A DNA stretch of 64,000 nt from positions 22,879,971 to 22,943,970 of the forward strand of contig OX463785.1 of NCBI GenBank assembly GCA_949825025.1, written 5' to 3'. Numbering within the stretch: position 1 is the first letter of the stretch; each line of letters opens with the position of its first letter. Under the pieces are notes generated by a model. It saw only the letters and a program-made list of their open reading frames with translations, made no database searches and had not been told where the DNA came from. Of this stretch, positions 52,998 through 64,000 are shown piece by piece. The stretch comes from Siphlonurus alternatus. Taxonomy: Eukaryota > Arthropoda > Insecta > Ephemeroptera > Siphlonuridae. Made by a program: the position numbers and the translations under genes.

Positions 52998-53036
52998 TAC
53001 CATATGTTCTACAAACAATCAATAGAACATATGGTA
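52998..53036. repeat. 14-bp perfect hairpin inside block Q copy 2
   Basis: TACCATATGTTCTA pairs with TAGAACATATGGTA around an 11-base loop. The corresponding place in block Q copy 1 is not self-complementary. Confidence 0.85.
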
Positions 53037-53110
53037 TTATTTGCAATAGTATAATATTATATGTATAATAATAATTATATAATTTCTTGTTTCATACAAG
53101 CAATAAAATA

Positions 53111-54352
53111 TAACAAAAAAATAAATGAGATAATTTAACAACGTAAAATAATTGTATAACTAGAAATATAATAGAATTATATTATTTTCTTTGATGTTAT
53201 AAAAAAGTTTAATTTAAATTCTTTGAAATTCAATTTATATCAATGTAAAAGTATCGTTTGAAACATGCATATAATATAATGATACATTTAAAGTGCATAT
53301 AATGGAACTAATTTACTAAACTCGTCTTTTTTTATACTTAGAACAAAGTGAAGTTAATTTAATAAAGTCTATGTAATGTTATTTGCAATGTCGACTGGGG
53401 ATGTTACATATAGTCGGAGCAACGCTTCTTTGTTTATTCATTACCAGCATTATATGCTCTCTAGAGGTTTAAGCTTATGTATTTTTTACTATATAGAAAG
53501 TAAGATAAAGAGAGACGAAACAGGTCAAAGCTATAACAGAACTACACTTGCTTTATCATAGATTTGCTTACTGTGCACTATTTCTAATAAAGCGTTATCA
53601 ATTTTAATTTCTGCATTCACTCAAGTATTATACAGCAAGGGGTGAATAGGATATAATGCACGGCACAGGTATAGCACCATTATATAGAGTATGTAGTATT
53701 GCATCTATTGTAGAGAAAAAAAAATGTATCTTATTTAAAGAAAAATGGAAAATACAAAGAAATAGCAAATAAAAAAGGTTTTCTGGGTTTCTTGAGTATT
53801 CAAGAAAAAAAATAATTAGTGACTTGTTAAACAAAAATTATTCAAATTAAACGCCAAAGATATCAAACAGTATAAAGATATTTATAAAAATTATTTATAA
53901 TTAAATTTAAATTATATAAATGAATTTCTAAAATTAAAACTTCAATTTAATTACATCATAGTAATAAATTTTAATTATCTTGAATTTAAACTTGAAACAC
54001 TTGTCAACATTTTGACCTGTAAAACAAGTTGATAAATTATTTACATTTCACACAGTCACATAATACTCTGCCAATATAGCTGGGAGTTTTCAATACCTTT
54101 GTTTTGAAATTTAGTATCTAAAAAAACAAAGTAAAAGTAATAAATATACATATCAAGTTGACAATACAATCAATATATCACTTAAATATATGAGCAAACT
54201 TTTTTTTTATATATCGTACAATTTTCACATCTTAACAACTATATAGTTAAAAAACAAAAGTTTTGGTGCTAAGAATTTAGTGTTTTTGTACGTATAGCAA
54301 ACAGCTGAGTAGAGTCAAGAGCTTTTGGGAACATAGCCAAAATATAAACTGG

Positions 54353-54360
<8 letters not shown>
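53111..54360. other. AT-rich DNA, no gene seen
   Basis: Small ORFs only, none with recognisable features. Confidence 0.45.

Positions 54361-54418
<58 letters not shown>
54361..54418. repeat. (GA)n microsatellite
   Basis: About 58 bp of GA. Confidence 0.98.
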
Positions 54419-54422
<4 letters not shown>

Positions 54423-54932
54423 GCAATCTAACCACTGAGAGGCGTTATCCAATACATGCCATGGATATATTCCAAATTTTACTGTTCTTATTCAGAATTA
54501 ATGGTTACAAAAAAGTTGTATATTATGTCAAAATTATTATAGAATATATTATTAAGAAAATTTTACTATGTGGTTATTCACAATAACCTTTAATATATAT
54601 GTTTTTTTGTTCTTCTCAGATTTAGATTAAACCCACTTATCAAAACCTGAAATGAAATACAATATTTTTTATGACTTTAATTTAGTTTTGGATTTAATGT
54701 ATTATATTATTGTCTCTTTCATAAGCATTATTTATATAAATCAAGAAATTGAGATAAAAACACATGCTGTAACAAGTATAAAGTTTAATTTACAGTACAT
54801 TTATTTCATAAGTGATAAATTAATCGAGAACTGCATACTTACTTTGAAAACTTTAGTGTATAATATTATTAATATTTGCACATGCTATTAAAATTGCATT
54901 TCCGGTTTATAGAGAATAAGCTGCAACGTCCA
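54419..54932. other. AT-rich DNA, no gene seen
   Basis: A 79-codon ORF (54,652-54,891) is AT-driven and not recognisable. Confidence 0.45.
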
Positions 54933-54990
54933 TTCTGATTGAGGTTTCCACGTTTCCCTCAGGCAGGTAAATGTAATGTCAAATATGCAA
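54933..54990 (+). repeat. GAGGTTTCCACGTTTCCC dispersed core, copy 5
   Basis: TCTGATTGAGGTTTCCACG and TTTCCCTCAGGCAGGTAAAT, like the 29.6-kb copy. Confidence 0.6.
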
Positions 54991-55205
54991 TAAAGTATTT
55001 ATGTCATAAAAATGGTTGCCCGTTCCGGATGAGCCTACGAAACGCACAACTTAAAAAAAAAAAGTCGAAATATTCGGATAAGTATTTATAATATATAAGT
55101 AGATGTGCCCAATATTTAGTCTTGATATATTTACAATTAAATTTCTAAAATAGTTTCAGTAAGCAGCAGTGTTTTGATGTTCACTAATGCATAATTATAT
55201 TATGG

Positions 55206-55425
55206 AAATAATATAATATAATATAATATAATATAATATAATATAATATAATATAATATAATATAATATAATATAATATAATATAATATAATATAATATA
55301 ATATAATATAATATAATATAATATAATATAATATAATATAATATAATATAATATAATATAATATAATATAATATAATATAATATAATATAATATAATATA
55401 ATATAATATAATATAATATAATATA
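55206..55425. repeat. (AATAT)n microsatellite
   Basis: About 220 bp of a pure 5-bp unit, the reverse complement of the tract at 965-1,124. Open frames on all three minus frames are artefacts. Confidence 0.98.
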
Positions 55426-56486
55426 CTGATAACAGAATGCAATTTTCATCAAACAAGGCAAAGTCCATAATAATATTATATCTTTATATCTAGTAATAAA
55501 TTATTACTATATTGATATTACGATAGATGCTCACAATTCAAATACACAACAAAATATATCGTAAAAGAATTACACTGAAAATTTTGTTTATCAAGCAGTG
55601 GAAGACAATATTACCAATTTATATTAGACTGAAAATGTTACCATTTAAGTAAGGTTTTCCATGATAATATTTAGTGATACAATAACTCTTGCTCAGTGTA
55701 TATTTTGACAAAAGCTAGGACGCCCACATGCATGTTTATGTTTGTTTTGTTGATATATGAGCTGTGTTGACTCTTGATGTACGTTCAAATATTTATCAAT
55801 GGTTCCAAATATACTAGCTTCTCTTAATCAAGTTTATGGACACGCATAAAATAGCTCCATTCATAACTTTTAATATACTTTTACGACCTGTATGCATTGC
55901 CATATATTTATATACTGTGATATTATGGGATAGAAAATAATGTGTAAAATCGTACACATTATAAATTACGGTTAGATAATATGATGTAATTTTAGTTATT
56001 TAAATAATAATTTGCCCAGGATTAAGGATTAATGCCCTCCATCAGTAAGAGAAGGCTATTTAAATCCTTCAATCTGCATTTATCATAACGACTTTTTTTA
56101 ATTACAATTTTATATCATTAAAATTAATAAAAAAATTATTTGTATTTATTTGTCATTTAATAAATTTAATATTTTTTGTTATATTTTTTTAATAATGACA
56201 AAATATTGATTATAAATTTAATGAATAAAAATAAATATATATTTGTTTTATATAATTTTTATATTAAGTTAGTTTATTTAATTTAACAAAATTTTGCTTT
56301 AAGAAGTTTAATATATTTTTTTAGTTATAGAATTATTTTATTCATTTTATAATTTTAGTAGTACAAAAATCTTCTATTGTACATTTTTACATTAATACAC
56401 GTCATGTATTATAAAACGGTCAGAAAATATTGTGCTTATAATATTTCCAGAATAAAAAATTATGCCAAATCACTCCCATCTCTCAA
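55426..56486. other. AT-rich DNA, no gene seen
   Basis: Nothing recognised. Confidence 0.5.
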
Positions 56487-56812
56487 AATGGAGTATTGAC
56501 CTCAATTTTTATTGCATGCAGAAATGGATAGAGCGTGCAAAGTTATGCTACCCTGATTTTTTTCAGATTTTTTAGAGCCCGGGAACTATTTTTAAAAAAT
56601 TATTGAAAGTTCTTTTTGTGACGTCACGAGACGCCGCTCCTTAAGAAAAAGATAGGACTTGACGCCGCGTGACGTCACAAAAAGGACTTTCAATAATTTT
56701 TTAAAAATACTTTCCGGGCTCAAAAGAATCTGAAAAAAATCAGGGTAGCATAACTTTGCACGCTCTATCCATTTCTGCATGCAATAAAAATTTATGAGGT
56801 CAATACTCCATT
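56487..56812. mobile_element. MITE family A, full copy
   Basis: Ends AATGGAGTATTGACCTCAAT and TGAGGTCAATACTCCATT, with GTGACGTCAC in both arms. A small ATGCA/TGCAT insertion is mirrored in the two arms. The 74-codon minus-strand ORF inside is an artefact of the inverted repeat. Confidence 0.93.
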
Positions 56813-57273
56813 GCAAATCTGAATTTTTTCTTTTGGTTTTGGAGTTTTAGCTCTGTACTAACAGGAGCAAATACTGTCCTCCATAGTTCTGCAGTCTGCA
56901 GTAAATTATGCAGCAATTTCACAATAAATTGATTGACATATTCTTGATTATCAAGAGCACCTTGATTTGAACCACATAGTAATTATACGTCACATCGATT
57001 TGCTTCTACATGTTTAAACAATCAGGTCAAAGCATGTAATAAGTTATCCTTAATTATTGATAATCTTCTACATAGAATGATGCATGCGGCTCTTGTATCA
57101 TAGTTAAGCTAATTAATAAACAATGTCATGATAAGCTACAGCTATTAGTCAATGTTTTAAATACAAAGTTAACATAGTTTCATAATAAGTGGCTTTTATC
57201 ACGTTATTAATTTACTGAATGTTACATCATTTATTAATAAACCCAATTATTAAAATGAAAAAAAAACGTGTAA
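56813..57273. other. AT-rich DNA, no gene seen
   Basis: Nothing recognised. Confidence 0.5.
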
Positions 57274-57492
57274 AGGCGGATACAAATGGAGACAACGGCG
57301 ATGCGACGTGATTTTGTCGTACAAGCTGTAAAATCCTATGCGGAAGCGAATTCGCCATTGCGGCGGCGAATATCGCATTAAATTACGATGCTCTTTTTTC
57401 TCATCGCCAAATATGGTCGCCAATGGATGTTACAGCAAGTGCGCATTATTCGCTTCGCGTCGCAGGCTGGAAATCGCCATGTGAATTCACCT
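57274..57492. mobile_element. MITE family D with TAA target duplication
   Basis: Ends AGGCGGATACAAATGG and GCCATGTGAATTCACCT, flanked by TAA. It is inverted relative to the copy at 39,585, with the shared interior TTGGCGGCCAT / ATGGTCGCCAA and GATGTTACAGCAAGTGCGC. Confidence 0.87.
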
Positions 57493-57664
57493 TAAGATGT
57501 TATAGTACTGCTACCAATAAAAAATTGGGAAACGTTACTCTTTAAGTCTATGCAACTTATTTCTGAGAATGGAGGGGGGGGATGGTTAAATCACAATGCC
57601 TAGTCAGAATGTTTGGGACAAAAAGTTGCATTATAAGGAAGTGGATTTGCTAGTGCATGTATAT
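57493..57664. other. Spacer between two MITEs
   Basis: No feature recognised apart from a short G run at about 57,574. Confidence 0.4.
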
Positions 57665-57988
57665 AATGGAGTATTGACCTCAAATTTTTTTATTACAGAA
57701 ATGGATAGAGGGTGCAAAGTTATATGCTACCCTGATTTTTTTCAGATTTTTTAGAGCCCGGGAACTATTTTTAAAAAATTATTGAAAGTTCTTTTTGTGA
57801 CGTCACGAGACGCCGCTCTTTAAGAAAAAGATAGGACTTGACGCCGCGTGACGTCACAAATAGGACTTTCAATAATTTTTTAAAAATACTTCCCGGGCTC
57901 TAAAAAATTGGAAAAAAAATCAGGGTAGCATAACTTTTCACCCTCTATCCATTTCTGCAATAAAAAAAATTGAGGACAATACTCCATT
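57665..57988. mobile_element. MITE family A, full copy
   Basis: 324 bp, ends AATGGAGTATTGACCTCAAA and GAGGACAATACTCCATT. TATA flanks both ends if the outer A/T of the repeat is excluded. Nearly identical to 1,165 and 56,487, with GTGACGTCAC in both arms. Confidence 0.93.
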
Positions 57989-58430
57989 ATAAAGAACTTA
58001 TATAATAATAACATTAACATAATATAACAGTTAGTAACTCATAAGGATTCATTAGAAATATTGTTTTCAATATCCCTATCAAACGGCTTAATATTACACA
58101 GTGCAAAATAACAATCTATTAGCATGCTATTGTGGCTCATAAGCAAGCACTTAGAAAATGTTAAAATTTAAAAAGAGAGACTCCTGTTTCCCATTAAAAA
58201 AAATAATGCTTCCATTACCGTACATATATTTCAAGCTGTGTATTATTTAACAGAAAACATCCTGAATTTTATGACTATTAAAATCATGAATAAAAAACAA
58301 GATAAAGCAACAATAGCAGAATAATTTAATACGATATCCAATGCGCTAATAATCATAACAAGTCATGTGTAATAATATTAATTGTCAATAGAATACTGCA
58401 TGACTATAAGCTCCCAGGGACATGTGTCCT
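57989..58430. other. AT-rich DNA, no gene seen
   Basis: Nothing recognised. Confidence 0.5.
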
Positions 58431-58535
58431 TTTGCACCAAAACATGATTGGGACACGGGGGGGGGGGCCATTTGGTTCGTATGTTCTGAGTTTTGGACGG
58501 GTATCTCCAAGGATGCGCCCTGCAGATTTTTTTTT
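58431..58535. other. GC-richer patch with G11 run
   Basis: GGACAC then eleven Gs (58,457-58,467), then GCGCCCTGCAG and a T-run. It looks like a transposon fragment by composition but has no partner here. The minus-strand ORF is not recognisable. Confidence 0.35.
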
Positions 58536-59446
58536 TTTTAATTTTAGTCGATGTTAGTCTAACTCCAGATTGCAAACTTGCTTCATTCTGAGAAAACTTG
58601 ATTTTTTCTTGTATTTTGAGTATTTCGAGTATTATTCAATATTGGATAATACTTAAAAATAGTGGGAGGGCATAACTTATACATGCCATGGGTGACAATA
58701 ATAATTATAGCAATTTGAATTGATTAGGATATTTAGAAATATTGACGGTTTGTTTTAGTAATCTTAAAGATTCACCCATAAAAATATAATTTTATTGAAA
58801 TGATTTTTGAAAATAAACACTAAATAGAACGTCGACTACAACATAGAATGTAAAATTATTATTAGTGCTCTATTACGTTATAAATCTGATTTTTTTTTTC
58901 ATTAATCTTTTATTTATTAGTCTATTAGCACATCAGTTATTATATAATTTAGCAAGAAGGGAGTTTTGAGACGAAATAGAAAACATTTAAGTATTAAAAA
59001 TTTAATTCTCACTTTGCAAGAAGATAACGTGGACAGTTAATAATGCAACTTCACTTAGCAGTTTGAAGTGCAACTTGTTCTGTACTTTCTATCTATGTAG
59101 ACTTAGTAACACTATATAATGGAGAGTGCAGTAATTTATCATTGATGTCCCAGACTTTGTGAAGATTTTGATGAAAAAAAAGTGTGGTGTTTCTACAAAG
59201 TTCGATTATATTATAATTAAGAATACTTTACATTATTGAATATGAAAAAATATTTCTGAATAGATGGAAGATACTAATTTTTGCAGTTAAAAGATGTAGG
59301 GTCTAAATAGGAAGAATGTGGAATTTTAACACTTATTTCCAAAATAAATAGGAAGTCTATTGAAATAATATTGGTTCAAAATAATTTTGTATTTCTTCCT
59401 TCAATATATAAGCAGTATATATCAACGTGATACTCATGGAAAAATG
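58536..59446. other. AT-rich DNA, no gene seen
   Basis: Nothing recognised. Confidence 0.5.
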
Positions 59447-59586
59447 TCCTAACTCCATTGGTAAGTTGAAAAAAAAAAATCCTAACACAATTGGTAAGTT
59501 GAAAAAATATATCCTAACTCCATTTTGCTTACCAATGCAGTTAGGATATTTTTTTCCAGCTTACCAATGCAGTTTGGATATTTTTC
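59447..59586. repeat. 32-bp-period repeat that reverses orientation
   Basis: TCCTAACTCCATTGGTAAGT-type units start at 59,447, 59,480 and 59,512, then two inverted copies (GCTTACCAATGCAGTTAGGA) at 59,527 and 59,559. The whole can fold as a long hairpin. Confidence 0.9.
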
Positions 59587-60924
<1,338 letters not shown>

Positions 60925-61164
60925 TTAAAGGGCTCGCGATCGCCGCTCCCTCGGCAGTTTCCGCGGTCGCTCGTGTGTTTTTTCACCGCGGCGAGTTTTA
61001 AGTCAACCAACCGTCGCTGATACGTCACAACTTCACTTTTTCACTAATTGTCTTACAGCAGCACAATAAGTATCTGCCATGAAAAAATTAGTGCAGATGG
61101 ATGGGATAGGTAATATAAGGTTCCCTAAAGGGAAAAAAAAGCAATCCCTTCAGTTCACCTTTAA
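60925..61164. mobile_element. Relic related to family I, GC-rich left side
   Basis: Bordered by TTAAAGGG at left and CCTTTAA at right. It holds a GC-rich block (GGGCTCGCGATCGCCGCTCC) and AAGTCAACCAACCGTC...TTCACTTTTTCAC, which parallels AATCAACCAACGGTT...CTCACTTTTCAAAC in the element at 34,633. The arms no longer pair well. Confidence 0.45.
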
Positions 61165-62244
61165 CAATTTTAAGGGACACGGATTTCTGATTAAGAATAT
61201 TATAAGAACAAGATTTCTACATTAGTGGGTGGATATTATGTTGTCAGAGAAATTGTTCCTCTGAAGGAGATCTATCTTGTATTGCCTCTATAATGGGGTT
61301 ATTTCAAAGTAACACTTAAAGCACTAACATCTTATATTGAATTTATATTTAATAAACAATATTTCAAAACCAAAATATAATTTTTGTAGTGGATTTGATG
61401 ATGAAGAGACAGTATGAATCATTCAACATTATAAACTTATGGAAAATTATTGCACATTATATGAATTAAAAATTTAACCTCGATAATTACAAAATACCGT
61501 AAATTTAATTTAATTTTAAATAGTGAATTTAATGAACAAAAGTTTAATACTTTTCACATGAAGCGTGAAGTATCAGGCCATACATTGTGAAGTACGTACA
61601 AGCTGAAAATATAATTGTAACATTACATGAGCATACACGTACTTTATATTATGTAGTTCATTCAGTACAGCTTGAACATACATTAGTTTACTCTCCACTT
61701 CAACTTTTGCATTATACAATTAAACTGGCAGATATACTGCAAGTTATATACTATACCCAGATATATTGAACTCAGAATTTTAATTTAGTATACAACAAAT
61801 AAATGTAAAATCCACTGTTATGAGTTACTCCATTGTTAGGACCAAGTATAACTAGACTCCATGTTCGTAATGACACCTAATTACTGAACGTACACGAGAA
61901 TGGATGAGTTTCCGACTTGCATACTTTGTGTCTAAAGTTTTCCTAGCTAGGCTAAGAATTATGTTGCTGGGAAAAAATATAAGTATTTAGTGGTATGAAT
62001 TTAAGTTGAATTAAAATTAAGTTTACACATTAAAAAGAAGTGGAAGGATAACAAATTTTTAAAAAATAATTACAAAATTTTCTAATACAAGCTTTTAAAA
62101 TTCTAATATAAATATATTTAGAAATATTTGGGATTAAATTTCCAGAAATTTTATACTTCTAGCAATTTCGTAATCTAATTTTTCAAATTTGAACTATCTG
62201 TATTGATTCAGTCTTATGGTACTCAGCACAAAATGATTTCAACT
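61165..62244. other. AT-rich DNA, no gene seen
   Basis: A 60-codon ORF at 61,587 is not recognisable. Confidence 0.45.
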
Positions 62245-62365
62245 TTCTCTGTAGACCCTTGTTAGTGTTGCTGTGGAATTATACCAAGGTGGATATGACT
62301 TAGCAATTCGTATCAGTATTTACCTAGTTTTGACTGAGGAAACCATGGAAACCTCTGTCAATCGA
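62245..62365 (-). repeat. GAGGTTTCCATGGTTTCC dispersed repeat, inverted copy
   Basis: TGACTGAGGAAACCATGGAA (62,331 on) is the inverse of the core. The 85 bases to its left (GGTATAATTCC... read inverted) align with the downstream part of the 29.6-kb copy (GTAAAT...GATTGC...CCACC-TTG). Confidence 0.6.
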
Positions 62366-63159
62366 TGAAGAACCTGCACTTTTCAGATATAACTGTCTGT
62401 TTAAAAAAAAAAAATAGTCACCAATTTGGTACTGAAATGCAAGTTTTAATGTTTATAACTTTTGTATATATGGACACCTCTGTACAGCATGAATTTACTT
62501 CTGCTTTGTTTGTATGGAGGCGTGGTGAACCAAAAATTGTTTTAATATTTGATAGCCTTAGTTATCTTCTTATCTCCCCAAAAATTTCAAATCTGTATAT
62601 CTTTGTCTATGTTGCAGCTATAGCAAGGGGCAGGAGTAATATTCATACTATCCGAAAGTATACAAATTAAATTTTAATTTAAAAACATTTTTTAATGTAT
62701 AAATTTAAGTACAAAAAAATAATTGCTGATTTTAAATTTAGACTAAGAAAAACATATTGTAATTTGATGCCATACTTTTCCAACACACATACTGTAGTAT
62801 AGATTAAAAAACATTGATCTATTTTTTGTCATTATAAAAAAAAAAAAAAAAAACTACTCACTCTTGTCTAAAGTTAAATTGGTAAAAAATTAAAGAAGGA
62901 ATGCATGGAGGGAACGAAGGTGGTAAAAATAAACACTCTGACAAAATTGGGACGTTTGCCATTGTTTGCCCGAGCCTGCAAGTTTAGACCTAAGTGACTT
63001 GGGGGTTTGATGAAAGTGAAATTAACTGTCTCAAAATATTTGTCAAATAAAAAGTGAAATGTATTACAAGATGCAATTTCTTTTGCATACATTTTCCTTC
63101 AGTTGATATTTCACGGTACATTTTTTCTAATTATTACACACAATCGTTACAAAAAAATT
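62366..63159. other. AT-rich DNA, no gene supported
   Basis: A 101-codon plus ORF at 62,365-62,670 is open but AT-driven, begins at the edge of a dispersed repeat, and matches no family I know. Confidence 0.35.
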
Positions 63160-63231
63160 CAATTGTAACTTAAAGCTTGTACACGATACAATTTTACTTA
63201 GAATTTTGGCTTAGAAAGCTGGTATTATTAA
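63160..63231. mobile_element. Family C fragment
   Basis: GCTTGTACACGATACAATTT and AGCTGGTATTATT are pieces of family C ends lying just left of a complete copy. Confidence 0.5.
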
Positions 63232-63437
63232 AGTCGGTATTACACCATACAATTTTGCATATAATTTTTCCTTGCAAGAAAATTTCATCTCCATACAAAC
63301 AAATAAGAGTTCAAGTTTTCTTGCAAGAAAAATTTGTATGCAATAGTTTGAAAAATTGAACTCCATTTGTTTATATGGAGATTAAATTTTCTTATAAGGA
63401 AAAATTGTATGCAAAATTGTATCGTGTAATACAGGCT
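63232..63437. mobile_element. MITE family C with TAA target duplication, compound
   Basis: Ends AGTCGGTATTACACCATAC and GTATCGTGTAATACAGGCT, flanked by TAA on both sides. At 206 bp it is longer than the 144-146-bp copies because inner arm sequence (TCTCCATACAAACAAAT and its inverse) is repeated. Confidence 0.82.
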
Positions 63438-63440
63438 TAA

Positions 63441-63625
63441 TTTATTAATAACAAGAAAATTTAATCTCCATACAAACAAATGGAGTAGAAGTTTTCTTGT
63501 AAGAAAATATTGTATGTACGCGTAATAATTAGAAAAATTGTATCGTGCAATACCATGCAGCTATGTGAAAAATGATAATATCTTGTAAGGCATGCTAAAT
63601 TGTATCTTGTAATATCGGCTTTACA
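63441..63625. mobile_element. Family C, rearranged copy
   Basis: AACAAGAAAATTTAATCTCC, GTTTTCTTGTAAGAAAATAT, AATTGTATCGTGCAATACCA and then a second end AATTGTATCTTGTAATATCG followed by GCTTTA. The left end is missing and there are two right-end-like sequences. Confidence 0.6.
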
Positions 63626-63764
63626 ATAAAATATTTTCTAGTCCTAAAGACGCATTTTTTTCTAACGTTTGGTTTATAACATATTCTAATTATTATTAAA
63701 CTACAAACTAATATCATGTATGCAATGTACATCAAGTTAATTAAAAAGGAAGAAAATAATTTGT

Positions 63765-63886
63765 CATATTTATTGCATACATTTTCCTTACAAGAAAATT
63801 TTAATTGTTTTCATGGAAATAACATTTTTCCTTTCCGACATGAAAATTTGTGTGCAATAAAAATAGAAAATTATATCGTTTAACTG
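63765..63886. mobile_element. Family C, diverged inner fragment
   Basis: TTGCATACATTTTCCTTACA with AGAAAATTTTAATTG at left, and TTTTTCCTTTCCGACATGAA and TGTGCAATAAAAATAGAAAA at right. Terminal GGTATTACAC is lost. Confidence 0.5.
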
Positions 63887-64000
63887 ACCAAATAGGAAGT
63901 TTTTAAATAGCCAATTTGATAGAAAATAAATTTATTTCATTGAATTTAGGTGGAATTTTATTTATTACTTGTATAGTAATCATAAAGTAGTGCACTCATA

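Larger units (their letters stand above)
52530..53110 (+). repeat. Old duplication, block Q, copy 2 (MITE inserted)
   Basis: CATTTGCAGCTATAAAAAAA precedes and AACAAAAAAAATTACATACA onward follows the inserted family B element. The blocks occur in the same order as in copy 1. Confidence 0.65.

Noticed and set aside
56592..56816. 74-codon minus-strand ORF
   Set aside because: It lies wholly in a family A inverted repeat, and the frame is not preserved in the sister copies.
63232..63900. Possible CRISPR-like array (repeated short blocks)
   Set aside because: Repeats are inverted transposon ends of uneven spacing, and the DNA is eukaryotic.

Overview
The window is eukaryotic nuclear DNA, most likely from an arthropod and probably an insect. 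It is very AT-rich and gene-poor. It is full of long microsatellites ((CT)n, (ATATT)n, (AAAT)n, (TA)n) and small palindromic transposons (MITEs). The only convincing protein-coding sequence is one spliced exon whose translation fits arthropod two-pore-domain (K2P/TWiK-type) potassium channels. I see no rRNA, tRNA, CRISPR array or operon. Assignment below arthropod level is inference.

Layout. Bases 1-15,300 hold MITE relics, a 175-codon ORF made of repeat sequence, and several microsatellites in AT-rich filler. The K2P exon lies on the minus strand at 15,434-15,896. Its 3' end and splice donor sit in a 44-bp tandem triplication (15,329-15,456). From 16 to 33 kb come nested MITEs, a weak candidate terminal exon (22,654-22,726), a 128-bp-period tandem repeat (30.5-31.0 kb) and a GC-richer coding-like segment (33.65 kb). 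From 34 to 36 kb there is a mariner transposase relic and three long inverted repeats, one with a very GC-rich centre. From 36 to 64 kb the main content is MITE copies, an RFX X-box-like site (47.6 kb), a possible core promoter (46.0 kb), an old ~0.9-kb duplication with a MITE in only one copy (51-53 kb), and an array of related inverted repeats at 63.2-63.9 kb.

MITE families defined here; the letters are mine. A: about 320 bp, long inverted repeat, ends AATGGAGTATTG, arms carry TGACGTCA; three copies look nearly identical. B: about 250-280 bp, short ends CCTAGTTGAAA / TTTCAACTCGG, 17 copies or fragments. C: ends AGCYGGTATTACACGAT, flanked by TTA/TAA duplications. D: ends AGGYGGATTCACATGGCGA or close variants, flanked by TAA. 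Further single-copy or two-copy inverted repeats are listed separately. C and D target sites fit PIF/Harbinger-type elements. No intact transposase is present, so all of these would need enzymes encoded elsewhere.

The K2P transcript runs right to left and its remaining exons were not found. The rest of the channel, including the second half of the first selectivity filter, must lie beyond or in exons too short or diverged for me to recognise.
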